From: Clostridiales bacterium
GTDB lineage: Bacteria > Bacillota > Clostridia > Oscillospirales > CAG-382
Direction of reading: 5' to 3'
Assembly (NCBI GenBank): GCA_003452915.1
Contig: DMMZ01000032.1
Location: 1 to 18,762 of the forward strand
Length of the DNA stretch: 18,762 nucleotides
This document shows, in pieces, positions 7,145-15,276 of the stretch. The position numbers were made by a program, and so were the translations under genes. The notes under the pieces were generated by a model that ran no database searches, was not told where the DNA came from, and saw only the letters and a program-made list of their open reading frames with translations. Position 1 is the first letter of the stretch. Each line of letters opens with the position of its first letter.

Positions 7145-7157
7145 TTAGATTGTCTAA
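7145..7157. promoter_or_regulatory. Candidate operator for the MarR-type regulator
   Basis: TTAGATTGTCTAA is a perfect palindrome (5-bp arms, 3-bp centre) starting 3 bp downstream of the predicted -10 box and covering the expected transcription start. The half sequence TTGTCTAA recurs at 7109-7116, 41 bp into the leader. Size and position fit MarR-family autorepression. The assignment to this protein is inference. Confidence 0.6.
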
Positions 7158-7160
7158 CTA

Positions 7161-7189
7161 AATATATCAAATAATATGAAGCTTGTCAA
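7161..7189 (-). promoter_or_regulatory. SigA-type promoter of the fatty-acid synthesis operon
   Basis: On the minus strand TTGACA (+ strand 7184-7189) and TATATT (7161-7166) are separated by exactly 17 bp, a near-consensus vegetative promoter. It would give a leader of roughly 90 nt before the regulator gene and drive marR-fabH-acpP and the rest. The candidate operator lies immediately downstream. Confidence 0.8.
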
Positions 7190-7254
7190 GTCCTTAATAC
7201 AAATTTTTGCAAATTGTTTTCGACATTAATCTTAATTAAATACAGTACATATAA

Positions 7255-7503
7255 TCAAGAGTTTTTTATCGTTAATCCCTTAAAAAATTCACCGTAATCG
7301 ATATTCAGAATTTCTTTAAAAAGAATTATATCACTCACGAAAATATTTCTTATCCCCTGTTCGATATGAGCATAGTTAGCACGGGACATTGACCGTCCCA
7401 ATAATTGCAGTTTCGTTACCATGTCATATTGAGATAAATTTCTTTCTTTTCTTATTCTTTGTATATTTTGACCAATATTTACATCCTGTAAAAACTTTTG
7501 CAT
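7255..7503 (-). CDS. Small XRE-family helix-turn-helix regulator
   Basis: The 82-residue product is nearly all one lambda-repressor-like helix-turn-helix domain (about 8-62): IRKERNLSQYDMVTKL forms the first helices, and SMSRANYAHIEQGIRN the recognition helix and following turn. There is no obvious ligand or dimer domain beyond a short tail (EFFKGLTIKNS). The start at 7503 has GGAGG 7 nt ahead; a longer reading from 7539 would start inside the operator and is rejected. It faces a plus-strand 50-residue gene across 113 bp containing two matching palindromes, so it is probably an autorepressor that also controls that gene. It could be a phage- or plasmid-type remnant, but no other mobile genes surround it. 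Confidence 0.85.
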   Translation of the reverse strand: MQKFLQDVNIGQNIQRIRKERNLSQYDMVTKLQLLGRSMSRANYAHIEQGIRNIFVSDIILFKEILNIDYGEFFKGLTIKNS

Positions 7504-7521
7504 ATATAATCCTCCAAATCT

Positions 7522-7537
7522 GATACTGTATAGTATC
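7522..7537. promoter_or_regulatory. Operator 1 of the XRE divergent module
   Basis: GATACTGTATAGTATC fits GATAC-N6-GTATC; with flanking T and A the inverted repeat extends to 18 bp (7-bp arms). It lies between the minus-strand extended -10 box and the ribosome binding site of the XRE gene, where a bound repressor would block that gene. Its partner is at 7574-7589. Confidence 0.7.
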
Positions 7538-7543
7538 ATTCAC

Positions 7544-7572
7544 TTGATTATATCAAGAAAAAAATGTAAAAT
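7544..7572 (+). promoter_or_regulatory. Promoter for the 50-residue plus-strand protein
   Basis: TTGATT (7544-7549) and TAAAAT (7567-7572) are 17 bp apart. The -35 box overlaps a perfect CTTGAT-TAT-ATCAAG palindrome (7543-7557). Operator 2 begins 2 bp after the -10 box. The leader would be about 38 nt. Confidence 0.55.
7547..7555 (-). promoter_or_regulatory. Extended -10 promoter of the XRE gene
   Basis: On the minus strand TGATATAAT reads as an extended -10 (TGnTATAAT; the hexamer is + strand 7547-7552). No good -35 sits 17 bp upstream, as is common for extended -10 promoters. Operator 1 lies 9 bp downstream of the hexamer, over the start of the transcript. Confidence 0.55.
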
Positions 7573-7573
7573 A

Positions 7574-7589
7574 GATACTACTTGGTATC
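7574..7589. promoter_or_regulatory. Operator 2 of the XRE divergent module
   Basis: GATACTACTTGGTATC again fits GATAC-N6-GTATC, just downstream of the plus-strand -10 box. Its centre is 52 bp from that of operator 1, close to five helical turns, so two repressor dimers would sit on the same face of the DNA. Confidence 0.7.
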
Positions 7590-7616
7590 AATAATTAAGT
7601 AATAAAGAAAGGAAGG

Positions 7617-7769
7617 TTGAGTATTGAAGATAAAAAAAACAATTCATCGATGGAGGAGTGTCTAAGAATCATTGAATCATTAGAAGATAATTTAAATGAA
7701 ATAATAAGAATTTTATTAATTCTATATCAAAATAACACAACTATAAATGATAATCAGGAAAAAGCATAG
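7617..7769 (+). CDS. Hypothetical 50-residue coiled-coil protein
   Basis: I do not recognise this protein. The frame opens with TTG at 7617 (or the in-frame ATT at 7623, 6 nt after AAGG; or ATG at 7650, which lacks a ribosome binding site) and stops at 7767-7769. AAAGGAAGG lies directly ahead. Residues 12-37 from the TTG start form a probable helix with a clean heptad of hydrophobics at 15, 19, 22, 26, 29, 33 and 36 (Cys, Ile, Leu, Leu, Ile, Leu, Leu), like a leucine zipper. The tail is polar and Asn-rich. No signal peptide is seen. It is transcribed away from the XRE gene under a matching operator. It could be an antagonist or partner of the repressor, a small toxin-like peptide, or a non-functional frame. 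Confidence 0.5.
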   Translation: MSIEDKKNNSSMEECLRIIESLEDNLNEIIRILLILYQNNTTINDNQEKA

Positions 7770-7837
7770 ATGTATTATTAATAAAAAAAACAATATTGCA
7801 TTTAAACAAGTCTAATTAATACATTTTATTATATAAA

Positions 7838-7898
7838 ACTGCACTCCTAAATTACTCATGTGCCTGTCATATCACATGCTTAACTTTTCGAGTGCAGT
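7838..7898 (-). terminator. Nested inverted repeat after the GH94-type gene
   Basis: ACTGCACTC (7838-7846) and GAGTGCAGT (7890-7898) pair perfectly over 9 bp. Inside is a second stem, CATGTG (7857-7862) with CACATG (7873-7878). Read on the minus strand the outer stem is followed by TTTTAT, so it probably ends the 7.2-kb transcript that stops 22 nt earlier. The long branched loop is unusual for a simple terminator. The rest of 7770-7919 is AT-rich, with no gene seen. Confidence 0.45.
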
Positions 7899-7919
7899 AT
7901 AAATTAAACAAAATAATTT

Positions 7920-10900
7920 TTATTGATATACAGGAACAATAAGAGTATGCTCACCAGCAGGAATTATTATCGGCAATGCGGTCGGGCTTCCATCAAACAA
8001 TGGTATTTTTTCTTCACTAGTGGCAATAACTTTCAATTTATATTCATTATAAGCAATTTCTGTTTTGTATTCGGTTATCGGATTAACATCTATTTTTGAA
8101 AATCCATCGGTTAACGAAATACCCATAACATATTCGAGCATCGCCTTATAATACCACGCAGCAGCACCGGTGTACCAGCTCCAACCTCCTCTTCCGTTAT
8201 GCTCGGATGCAGTATAAACATCCGCAGTTATCACATACGGCTCAACCTTATACTTTTTTGCTGTCTCAAAGTCGGTACACCTTGATGCAGGATTGATTGC
8301 GCTCATTATTTCAAGACCAATGTCTCGTTTTCCCGCAAGAATATAACCTATTGCAGCCCAAACCGCTGCATGAGTATATTGTCCTCCGTTCTCACGAATA
8401 CCTGCAACATAACCTTTTATATAGCCTACATTCAAATCACCGTCTTTAAACGCCGGTGTAAACAGCTTGAATATCCTGTCTTTTTTATCAAACAGCATTT
8501 CATAAGCTTTATCCAGAGCTACAGACACCCTGCTGTCGCCGCCCTTAACAATGGCAGCAAAGCATTGGGGAAGAATATCAATTTCGCATTCTTTGTTTCC
8601 CTTAATACCGATTATGCTGCCGTCATCGTGAATTGCCCTTGCATACCATTCACCGAAATAGGCATTCTTCTCTATTTTTTCAAGAAGGTCATCAGCAACC
8701 TTTTTGTAATGAGCTGCAACATCAAGATCGCCCTTAAAATGCATAATTGGCATAAATGCTCTTATTGTCAGGATATAAAAAAACGAAGTAAACAAGCTTT
8801 CGCCTTTTCCTAACACTCCGACTTGTGAAAAAGCATCGTTCCAATCGCAGGAGCCCATTAAAGACAGACCGTTTGGACCAAAACGCTCACCGTTCGAAAG
8901 TGAACGCAAACAATGCTTGTAAATATTCTCTCTTATACCGCTCAGCGTTGGAAGCTCATATCGTTCTGAATCTGTTCCCAGCATCGGTGAGCTTATATAT
9001 TCAACTTCGATATCCAACATCGTGTAGTCAGCTGTCTTATTTATATAATCAGCAACTACAAACGGTAGCCACAGAAAGTCGTCCGAGCATTTTGTACGCA
9101 CTCCCCTGTTTGTGCCGTTAGTTTCAATAGGATGCCACCAATGTTGGACATCTCCTTCGGTGTACTGATGCACACAGGCTCTGACTATATGCTCGCTTAC
9201 AAGAGCAGGGTTTGAATAAACAAGGCAAAGGCAATCCTGAAGCTGATCACGAAAACCGTAAGCACCGCCCGACTGATAAAATGATGCTCTTGCATAAAAG
9301 CGACAAGCCGCAGCCTGATATGGTAAAAAGCTATTGAATAATATAGCAGCAGAACGGCTTCTGCTCTCAAGCTTAATATTAGGCAGCATTGCGCGTGCAA
9401 AGCCCTGAGCACGTTCGTATTCGGTTGTATATTGTTCACGGCTTATACTATCGATAATGGAATTAGCGTTTTCTTCCCCATAACAAGCACCAATAAAGAA
9501 TATACCCTCTCCGCTGCCTGCGGAAACAGCAACGATATCATCAATACCGCTCTCAAGTCCATACATTAGTGAAGCGAAATCTGTATCGGTTCTTCCACTG
9601 CCTAAAACTCCTACAAAACCTACTCCATCGGAAAAATCAGCACTTGTTTCGTTTTTAAAAAGCAAACAGGTTGTATTTTGTGTCACTCTGCTTTTAACTT
9701 GCAGAAAAAACGTTCCTGATTGTGAAGAACCCATTACAGGTCGTGTTATCAATACACTCCGTACCTTTTCTATACCTTCGAATTTAAGCTTAAATAATTT
9801 CAACGGCAGTTTCTCGCAAACAAATACTGTAAGTGTGTATGGGGTTTTATAAACATTTCCTTTATATACTGTAATACCGTTTTTATATATTACTTCAGCG
9901 GCAGCAGCACATAAATCATAGTTGTTTCCGCCTACTTGCAGGATAAACCTTTCACCATCAGACAACGAATAAGGGTCACCGTCAAACGGAGTAACACGTT
10001 TTTCACGCGAATTATCCGCAAAGGTATAACATAGAGAACTGTCTGATATTACGCTTCCTATCTGTTTCCCTGGAAGGATATAAGAATAAGGCATTTTTAA
10101 CGGCAAGCTCTTATCTACGTTAAAACCACTTTCTATAAAATAACCGCCGAATACACGGTAGTTATCATCAGGTACTTTTAATTTATACTCACCGATTGCT
10201 GTCAAAATCTCGTCTGCAAATAATACAGGGTGCTTAACCGCACGTGTGCCGATATCGTTTACCACATCAATATACAGTGCAGAACAAAGCTTTAAAAACT
10301 GAACAAAAAAATCATCCGACTTATCGACTGTACATATAAAAATACCGCCGTTTCTGTTGAGAAACGCGTTTAGTCCAGCTTGTTCACAAAGATTGCGGAT
10401 GCTCCTTTCGGCAGGGCGGGAATATTTATCCTCATCAGCAATTAAAAACACAAGTTCAAAGCGTATATAAGCTTCTGTCAAAACCATGAACGCTGATAAA
10501 TAATTTAAAATAACACGTTCATTATCATCACAAAAGAAAGCGGTAATAATCGGATAATCACCTGATATTCCATGTTTCCATAGAGTATTTATTGAACCGG
10601 AAGCAAAGCCGGTGACTTGTTTTATATTTCTCGGGAACAATAACGCTTGTAAAAAGCGTTCTGTTTCCGGTAGCATTACGTTTGCAACATCCGGTTCCTT
10701 CTGCTGTCTGCGAGCTTTGATGATATTTAACCTTGCTTCCTTACGACTGGTTGAAAGACTTACCAAAAAGGCAGCCTTTCCTCCTGCTATAGCCTCGGTT
10801 TTAATTAAGCAAAGAGGATTTACACAAGGTCCAGTTTCGTTATGCAGTCGTGCTGACGGAATATTATTTATTGATTCCATTCCCCAAGCATTAAAAGTAT

Positions 10901-13900
10901 CTTTTCGGGTGGTAAATTCAAATTTTGTTTCGGGGTCCTGTAATGCAACCGCTAGAAATAGCTCCTTTTCGTCTTCTGCACGAGGACGTCGGGAAAAATA
11001 AATAATTTTTTCCTTTTCATCATATTCAGCTTCAATAAAAAGCTTTGAAAAAGAAGGGTGAGCAGAAAAACTTCTCATATCAGCCATAAGCGGCTCAAAA
11101 CAAAAAATAAGCTTGTAGAATTTTTTATTTTCCGCCCGGGTCTCTATAATAAAGGTGTCTGCTTTTGGGTGCAGTGAATATTTTACACGTCCGGAAAAAA
11201 CTCTGCTGGAGGAAATGTGCGAAGCAAAAAAACCGCCTTTTTCAAACGAATATACACCCTCCTTAAAGAGCGGTGCACAGCCGTAGGCAACATTTTCTTC
11301 CATAAATTGAACTGTAAGGGAATGCTTGAGTGAATATCGGTCAAAAACGGTATTACATATTGGATATTTTCCTTGCCTTAGCTGTACATGACCGCTTGCA
11401 GAACATAAAATGCTTAAATGGTCTCGTGTTATACAGGTCACAGGCGGCATCTGCAATGCAGTCTCGTTTTCGGTCACAACACGATGCTTTTTCGGAATCG
11501 TCAGCTTTAAATCAATAGCAAAGCTCTTGCGGTCATCCTCAAACAAATGCGCGTCAACAGGAATTTTTTCCTGTAAAAGTTCATAAGCAGCTCCCATCGA
11601 GCCATCTTTCATAAAACGTTTCACAAAGCGATTATTATCAACCGCATTTGCACAAGCAATAATACTCATACCTACATGATGTGCCATATAGCTCCTGACA
11701 CTAACACCGCTTTCCCCTGCAGTGTTTACCGTTGCAGCAGCTCCTTTTGAGCGTGCAGGTGTCATGTCAAGTGCTTCGTATAAACCGTATTTACCGTACA
11801 TTCCTGCTTCTTCAAAATGCTTTAAATTATGAATAGCACTTTTTCTGAAAATACATAAAGATAAAAACGTTGAATAGGGAGAAAGCACTGCTTCCTCTCC
11901 GCTGTAACGCTTTAATGCAATTTTTTGCAAGCCGTGTGCCTTGTATTGATAGTTCATATCCGAGTCGAAGGAATAAAACGCACTTTCGGAAATACCCCAC
12001 ATCTTATTAAAACGGGTATTCCGTTGTTCGGACATAGCAAAGCTAAGGCTCTCGAAAACAAACGAGTTCCTGTAAATCGGCAGAAACAAATGAGGCATAA
12101 GATATTCAAATGCAGTTCCCGACCAGCTTATCATTCCGATATAACCGCCGCTTGTGGTAAGTGTTCTGCCTAACGATCGCCAATGTTTTTTTGGAACTAT
12201 ACCGCTTGCTAGCGCATAATATCCTGTCAGCCTGGCCTCGCTCATAAATAAATCGTAATAAATATTATCGGGTTTTCCTATCGTTATATCAATACCTAAT
12301 GTAAACAGGTTTCTTCGCGTATTGTAAAGAATATTAAAATCCATTTCGTTTATAAGATTGTTACATATTTCTATAAGGTTATCGATTCTTTGATTTTCCT
12401 CAGCAAATTCAAACAGACCTTGTTTTAGTGTTATTATCATGGCTATAAAATTCCCACTGTCAACAGTTGAGATATATCCGTTGCCGAGAATGGCTAGATT
12501 TTTTATATCGTACCAGTTGTAAAGGTGACCTTTATATTTTTCAAGCGTTTTAATTGTAGCAAGACTTTTTTCCAATCTGTCTGTAAGTTCGTCAAACTCA
12601 ATAAACCCCAAATCAAAAGCAGCCAGGGTAGACACAAGATAAAAGCCTATATTTGTAGGAGAAGTTCTGTAAGCGGTATGCTCCGCAGGTGAAAGCTGTA
12701 TATTGTCAGGAGGTAGGTAATTGCTTTTTTTATTTACATTATCCGCAAAATAACCCCACATGTCTTTTGCTTGAGACAAAATAAACCTTTTATCTTCTTC
12801 CGTGATATTGATCAAAATAACATCAGAGGTATTGTTACCAAGCGGCTTTGACTCATAGTATGCCAATACAGGAAACAAAAAGAAAACGAGTCCAAGGAGC
12901 TTTGCAGGATAATCAGGTGCGAATAGAAACAGAATTGTACCCAGTATAGCTGATACAATACATTTTCTGATATAATAAAAAATACTTGTTCGGTCTATAT
13001 TATCACTCTCAACAGCAGTTACCCATTCAAGCAGTTTTTCTTTGCTTACCTTCATCCTCCAGATTGTTCTGAATACAGCGTCTGCACTTATATATGCCAA
13101 ATGTCCCGAAGCACAAATTTCATAAAAGTTACGAGTAAATGTCTGGCTGATTGCAGTCGATGCCTGAGAAAAAAATCTTCGCAGTGCAAAAGGTTTTCCC
13201 GAGAACAATATATTAAACACAGTTAAAATACAAGGGATTAATAAATATAGAAATGCAAACATAATTAACAGAAAACCTGTCAGATTATTTTTTGTAAAAA
13301 GACCACCTATAAATGAAGCTGTTACAGCAAAAATCGGAGTTAAATGCCTGAGCACATTTGCAAGTAGTTTAAATTTTGATAATTTATCAAAGGTATTTCC
13401 CTTTAAAAAAATCAAATTCTGATAATCGCCTCTTATCCAGCGGTGCAATCGACTTGTATAAGAGATTGTATTTTTTGGGGTGGAATCTGTCAATGAAATA
13501 TCGGATACAAAACAGGTACGTAAAATACTGCCTTCGAGTATATCATGACTTAATATTTTTCCGTCTGGCATCTTGGGCGTGACAAGTCTGTCAAATAATT
13601 CTACCGAGAACAAGCCTTTTCCGCAGAAAACTCCGCTACCGAAAATACTTTGATAGCGGTCAAAAGATGCACTTTCGTAAATATCGGTTCCGCCTACACC
13701 AGAAATCAAGCGTGAAAAACGTGTCTTATATGCGCAGCTCAGCTCTGTCCGCATAAGAGGTTGAAAGATTGCATACCCTTCGACTACTCTTCCATTAAAT
13801 ATTTTCGGTAGATTCAACGGATGTAAAGCAACACCTAAAAGTTCTTTTACTCCCCCAAGTGAAAGGTTTGTATCTGCGTCAAGCGTCATTATATATTTTA

Positions 13901-15134
13901 TATCTTTTATAAATTTACCACCACGATAGCTGTTCTCTCCGTCTTTTCCCGTTCCCCTAATAAAGGTGACTAAATCGGTTACTGCACCACGCTTTCTCTC
14001 TCTTCCTCCGAATATATTATCGGTTTTATTTGCAGTTCGTTCACGAACAAAAAGGCAAAACTTTTCTCCGTATTGTTTATTTAAGTTCTCGATTTGTTGC
14101 TCAGCAAAAGAAATAGTTTCTTTATCGCCTTCTCTGTATTTTTCTTTACTGTCAGGAAGATCGCCGAGTATACAGAAATAAATGTTCGGCTCTTTATTTA
14201 AGAAATAATATCTTTCCAGGTTTTCAAATAAACGTTTGTCTTTAACTTCACCAAATAAAAGTGAGGTAATTACAACCAGTGTTTTTGCTTCATCCGGAAT
14301 TGTTTCGAGTTTTAACCTTACAGCAGGAGATTCTTTTATAAATATTGAGGTAATATAATCAGTCAAAGATAAAGTCGCTTCGTATAATGGTAATAATAAC
14401 AGTAAGGTCCATAAACGTACCGAAATAACCGAAAGGCAAACAAATACAAGGAATATTGCGCCTGCCAATACAAAATAAACCAATCCGTTCCCTTTTTGCA
14501 TTGGAAATAATATTGAACCGATTGTTCTTTCTTCTTTGACAGCTCGCTCTGTTAATAATTTTGCTCCGTCCGGTTCACTTATCTTTTTAAGTCGGCAGAA
14601 AGCTGCAAGCGCATTACGATATGCGTTTTTGGAAGACTCATCATAAATTGTGTAGTCCTTCTCGTACTGTATAAGAATCTGCTCGGGCAGCCAGGCACAG
14701 CGGAATAATTCTTCGCAGTCTATTTCACCGACATACCTGAGCAGATTCACTGCATTAGGTAATACAGAAAGACCTTCACCACTCTCGCAGGCTTTTCCTA
14801 TACGAATAAGTGCTGCAGCAGCAATCAACATAGGAATAGAATAGATTTGATTGCAGGAGAATAAATGCGAGCTTAACGAAACAGAAAGGTGCTCGCAAAG
14901 CTCCTTTTCGTTAAATTTATAATTCCTTTCCTTGCAAAACGCTGTTATCAACTCAAAACAACCGCTATTTTCTATGCCTGAAATTAAAGTTCTAGTTTTT
15001 AGTACGGCACGATAATGCCTGTCGATAAGATAAAAGTTATCGTATATCCAAAGATATTCACCTTGACTACCCAAAAACGCCTTTTTAGTCTGTTTATAAG
15101 CTGTTTTAACGCGCTTTATGATACCTTTTTTCAT
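7920..15134 (-). CDS. Cyclic beta-1,2-glucan synthase-like protein (GT84-like/GH189-like/GH94)
   Basis: This 2404-residue membrane protein has the layout of NdvB/Cgs enzymes, which polymerise UDP-glucose into beta-1,2-glucan, cyclise it and trim chain length by phosphorolysis. Order: membrane helices at about 216-257; a glycosyltransferase domain at 280-575 with DADT (419-422), HD-LEG (530-535) and the HRW of a QxxRW-like motif (564-566); helices near 591-645 and 722-760; a glycoamylase-like/GH189-like domain at about 780-1170 (TVDSGNF 890-896, SGTAFEYLMP 1005-1014, GKYGLYEALD 1114-1123, AHHVGMS 1151-1157); beta-sandwich regions; and a C-terminal GH94 domain at about 1920-2350 with FRDQLQD (1961-1967), DWND (2097-2100, general-acid region) and GRGGWSWYTGAAAW (2314-2327). 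It is shorter than the roughly 2800 residues of proteobacterial Cgs. Product linkage and cyclisation are inferred from family only. Confidence 0.88.
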   Translation of the reverse strand: MKKGIIKRVKTAYKQTKKAFLGSQGEYLWIYDNFYLIDRHYRAVLKTRTLISGIENSGCFELITAFCKERNYKFNEKELCEHLSVSLSSHLFSCNQIYSIPMLIAAAALIRIGKACESGEGLSVLPNAVNLLRYVGEIDCEELFRCAWLPEQILIQYEKDYTIYDESSKNAYRNALAAFCRLKKISEPDGAKLLTERAVKEERTIGSILFPMQKGNGLVYFVLAGAIFLVFVCLSVISVRLWTLLLLLPLYEATLSLTDYITSIFIKESPAVRLKLETIPDEAKTLVVITSLLFGEVKDKRLFENLERYYFLNKEPNIYFCILGDLPDSKEKYREGDKETISFAEQQIENLNKQYGEKFCLFVRERTANKTDNIFGGRERKRGAVTDLVTFIRGTGKDGENSYRGGKFIKDIKYIMTLDADTNLSLGGVKELLGVALHPLNLPKIFNGRVVEGYAIFQPLMRTELSCAYKTRFSRLISGVGGTDIYESASFDRYQSIFGSGVFCGKGLFSVELFDRLVTPKMPDGKILSHDILEGSILRTCFVSDISLTDSTPKNTISYTSRLHRWIRGDYQNLIFLKGNTFDKLSKFKLLANVLRHLTPIFAVTASFIGGLFTKNNLTGFLLIMFAFLYLLIPCILTVFNILFSGKPFALRRFFSQASTAISQTFTRNFYEICASGHLAYISADAVFRTIWRMKVSKEKLLEWVTAVESDNIDRTSIFYYIRKCIVSAILGTILFLFAPDYPAKLLGLVFFLFPVLAYYESKPLGNNTSDVILINITEEDKRFILSQAKDMWGYFADNVNKKSNYLPPDNIQLSPAEHTAYRTSPTNIGFYLVSTLAAFDLGFIEFDELTDRLEKSLATIKTLEKYKGHLYNWYDIKNLAILGNGYISTVDSGNFIAMIITLKQGLFEFAEENQRIDNLIEICNNLINEMDFNILYNTRRNLFTLGIDITIGKPDNIYYDLFMSEARLTGYYALASGIVPKKHWRSLGRTLTTSGGYIGMISWSGTAFEYLMPHLFLPIYRNSFVFESLSFAMSEQRNTRFNKMWGISESAFYSFDSDMNYQYKAHGLQKIALKRYSGEEAVLSPYSTFLSLCIFRKSAIHNLKHFEEAGMYGKYGLYEALDMTPARSKGAAATVNTAGESGVSVRSYMAHHVGMSIIACANAVDNNRFVKRFMKDGSMGAAYELLQEKIPVDAHLFEDDRKSFAIDLKLTIPKKHRVVTENETALQMPPVTCITRDHLSILCSASGHVQLRQGKYPICNTVFDRYSLKHSLTVQFMEENVAYGCAPLFKEGVYSFEKGGFFASHISSSRVFSGRVKYSLHPKADTFIIETRAENKKFYKLIFCFEPLMADMRSFSAHPSFSKLFIEAEYDEKEKIIYFSRRPRAEDEKELFLAVALQDPETKFEFTTRKDTFNAWGMESINNIPSARLHNETGPCVNPLCLIKTEAIAGGKAAFLVSLSTSRKEARLNIIKARRQQKEPDVANVMLPETERFLQALLFPRNIKQVTGFASGSINTLWKHGISGDYPIITAFFCDDNERVILNYLSAFMVLTEAYIRFELVFLIADEDKYSRPAERSIRNLCEQAGLNAFLNRNGGIFICTVDKSDDFFVQFLKLCSALYIDVVNDIGTRAVKHPVLFADEILTAIGEYKLKVPDDNYRVFGGYFIESGFNVDKSLPLKMPYSYILPGKQIGSVISDSSLCYTFADNSREKRVTPFDGDPYSLSDGERFILQVGGNNYDLCAAAAEVIYKNGITVYKGNVYKTPYTLTVFVCEKLPLKLFKLKFEGIEKVRSVLITRPVMGSSQSGTFFLQVKSRVTQNTTCLLFKNETSADFSDGVGFVGVLGSGRTDTDFASLMYGLESGIDDIVAVSAGSGEGIFFIGACYGEENANSIIDSISREQYTTEYERAQGFARAMLPNIKLESRSRSAAILFNSFLPYQAAACRFYARASFYQSGGAYGFRDQLQDCLCLVYSNPALVSEHIVRACVHQYTEGDVQHWWHPIETNGTNRGVRTKCSDDFLWLPFVVADYINKTADYTMLDIEVEYISSPMLGTDSERYELPTLSGIRENIYKHCLRSLSNGERFGPNGLSLMGSCDWNDAFSQVGVLGKGESLFTSFFYILTIRAFMPIMHFKGDLDVAAHYKKVADDLLEKIEKNAYFGEWYARAIHDDGSIIGIKGNKECEIDILPQCFAAIVKGGDSRVSVALDKAYEMLFDKKDRIFKLFTPAFKDGDLNVGYIKGYVAGIRENGGQYTHAAVWAAIGYILAGKRDIGLEIMSAINPASRCTDFETAKKYKVEPYVITADVYTASEHNGRGGWSWYTGAAAWYYKAMLEYVMGISLTDGFSKIDVNPITEYKTEIAYNEYKLKVIATSEEKIPLFDGSPTALPIIIPAGEHTLIVPVYQ

Positions 15135-15142
15135 GCAATGCC

Positions 15143-15194
15143 AATCCCTTTTGATGTATTTTTGGTAATTATTATTTTGGCTGAAAAAGGGATT
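15143..15194 (-). promoter_or_regulatory. Inverted repeat covering the GH94-type gene's ribosome binding site
   Basis: AATCCCTTTT (15143-15152) and AAAAGGGATT (15185-15194) are perfect 10-bp complements with a 32-nt loop. On the minus-strand mRNA the AAAAGGG that serves as the Shine-Dalgarno of the start at 15134 is the downstream arm. Folding would sequester it. The function is inferred. No strong promoter was found for this gene in the 142-bp gap; TTAACA with TAAAAA 18 bp downstream is the best weak candidate. Confidence 0.45.
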
Positions 15195-15223
15195 TTTATT
15201 CTTGTTTATGTTTATATGTTAAT

Positions 15224-15253
15224 AAAAAAGTAGAACGCCAACTCACGGCGTTC
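15224..15253 (-). terminator. Rho-independent terminator of the SGNH-dockerin gene
   Basis: On the minus strand GAACGCC (+ 15247-15253) pairs with GGCGTTC (15233-15239) around a 7-nt loop and is followed, after a few bases, by a run of six T (15224-15229). It lies 24 nt after the stop of the secreted hydrolase gene and separates it from the GH94-type gene. Confidence 0.85.
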
Positions 15254-15276
15254 CGAAAAGGTAATATTTATATTTT

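Noticed and set aside
7770..7837. Possible small gene or RNA after the 50-residue ORF
   Set aside because: AT-rich sequence with no open frame of note, no ribosome binding site and no strong hairpin.
8370..8813. Plus-strand open frame of 147 codons opposite the GH94 domain
   Set aside because: Antisense shadow of a well-supported coding region; composition unlike the real genes here.
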